A DNA stretch of 13,972 nucleotides, from positions 1 through 13,972 of the forward strand of contig JAGWGS010000014.1 in the NCBI GenBank assembly GCA_028867235.1, read 5' to 3'. Shown piece after piece: positions 13,427-13,972 of the stretch. This stretch comes from Nitrososphaerota archaeon. Lineage in GTDB: Archaea > Thermoproteota > Nitrososphaeria > Nitrososphaerales > Nitrosopumilaceae. Both the position numbers and the translations under genes were made by a program. Within the stretch, counting starts at the first letter, position 1. Every line of letters starts with the position of its first letter. Under the pieces are notes generated by a model. That model had not been told where the DNA came from, made no database searches, and was given only the letters and a program-made list of their open reading frames with translations.

Positions 13427-13972
13427 AGTTATCTTTTAAAATCTTGGAACATATTTTTTTTAAATATCCCTTATCGTATTCTTTTCTCATTTTTTTAATA
13501 TACTGAGATTCATCAATTTTTTTTTCATCATTAAACCACGCTGATAAATAACCTACTATAAATTTTGGATTACAATTGACAATTCCTGAAATCATTGATC
13601 TTGATAAACTATATCCAAATTGATATCGTAACTTACCTGCCAAAAAAAAAGGTACCCGAAGAGTTGGTACTCTTTGTGCATATGAGTTTATTTCGGGAAA
13701 TCTTACTACTTTGTATCCCCTATTTAGTGCCTTTTGTGAATGTTCACTATCCCATGCAACAGAATTAACATTAAGAATCTTACCTGCATTTAACTCATAC
13801 CAACATTTTCTGGAATAAATTCGATTGCAACCAAAAACAACTTTTGATTCATCTATGTAGTTAGAAATATTATTATTTTTGATGATCTTCAAAGATCCTC
13901 CTGCAATTCCCAAGGATGAATCTTCTTCAAATTTTTCTAATAACTTTTCAATATATTTTGGTTCTAAAATGG
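13425..13972 (-). CDS. glycosyltransferase family 2, C-terminal part (cut by window edge)
   Basis: This is the C-terminal part of about 182 residues of a GT2-type protein whose N-terminus lies beyond the window. The frame stays open to the right edge with EPKYIEKLLEKFEEDSSLGI before the internal GGSLK, the usual region just after the DxD site in GT2 enzymes. CNRIYSRKCWYEL, then VAWDSEHSQKALNRGYKV (about 70-90 of the visible part) fits the catalytic Asp and following helix. The tail contains RVPFFLAGKLRYQFGYSLSRS, seen in GT2 proteins of the rhamnosyl- or cell-wall-biogenesis type, and ends very basic. The codon for Leu in SSLGI is TTG and would be a false start. It probably precedes the next GT2 gene in one glycan cluster. 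Confidence 0.8.
   Translation of the reverse strand, partial: ILEPKYIEKLLEKFEEDSSLGIAGGSLKIIKNNNISNYIDESKVVFGCNRIYSRKCWYELNAGKILNVNSVAWDSEHSQKALNRGYKVVRFPEINSYAQRVPTLRVPFFLAGKLRYQFGYSLSRSMISGIVNCNPKFIVGYLSAWFNDEKKIDESQYIKKMRKEYDKGYLKKICSKILKDN

Overview
The window comes from a mesophilic archaeon, most likely a Nitrososphaerota (Thaumarchaeota) member related to Nitrosopumilus, Nitrosarchaeum or Nitrosotenuis. The support is an archaeal gene set (pelota, TrmB-type and DtxR-type regulators, a tetraether lipid synthase-like radical SAM protein), AT-rich codon use, a tRNA without an encoded CCA, and very short spacers. Many genes have a TATA-like box centred about 26-30 bases before the start codon, which is the geometry of leaderless archaeal transcripts. 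No rRNA, CRISPR array, insertion sequence or integrase was seen, and no gene-free stretch exceeds 300 bases.

Left part (1-4464): a DEAD-box RNA helicase with an Arg/Gly tail, a thioredoxin, two tail-to-tail zinc-ribbon proteins sharing a CTAG at their stops, tRNA-Ala(CGC) on the minus strand, and a cyclic amidohydrolase of the dihydroorotase/hydantoinase superfamily. Middle part (4469-8128): a membrane-embedded M50 (site-2-type) protease with a PDZ domain, divergent from cutA; pelota for ribosome rescue; a small lineage-type conserved protein; and a YjbQ/UPF0047 protein. The gap before the YjbQ gene holds a good candidate for a C/D box guide RNA.

Right-centre part (8131-11348): a 51-residue Cys-rich protein, a DtxR-family metal regulator and a TrmB-family regulator lie in one minus-strand row. 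They face a radical SAM protein that matches tetraether lipid synthase (Tes), the enzyme that joins lipid tails to form GDGT membrane lipids. A metal-type regulator facing an enzyme rich in iron-sulfur clusters, with an inverted repeat next to the enzyme's TATA box, suggests metal or redox control of membrane lipid synthesis. This is inference.

Right end (11395-13972): one GT4-type and two GT2-type glycosyltransferases, the last cut by the window edge, begin what looks like a surface-glycan cluster. It is visibly richer in A and T than the rest, as is common for variable, exchanged glycan loci.
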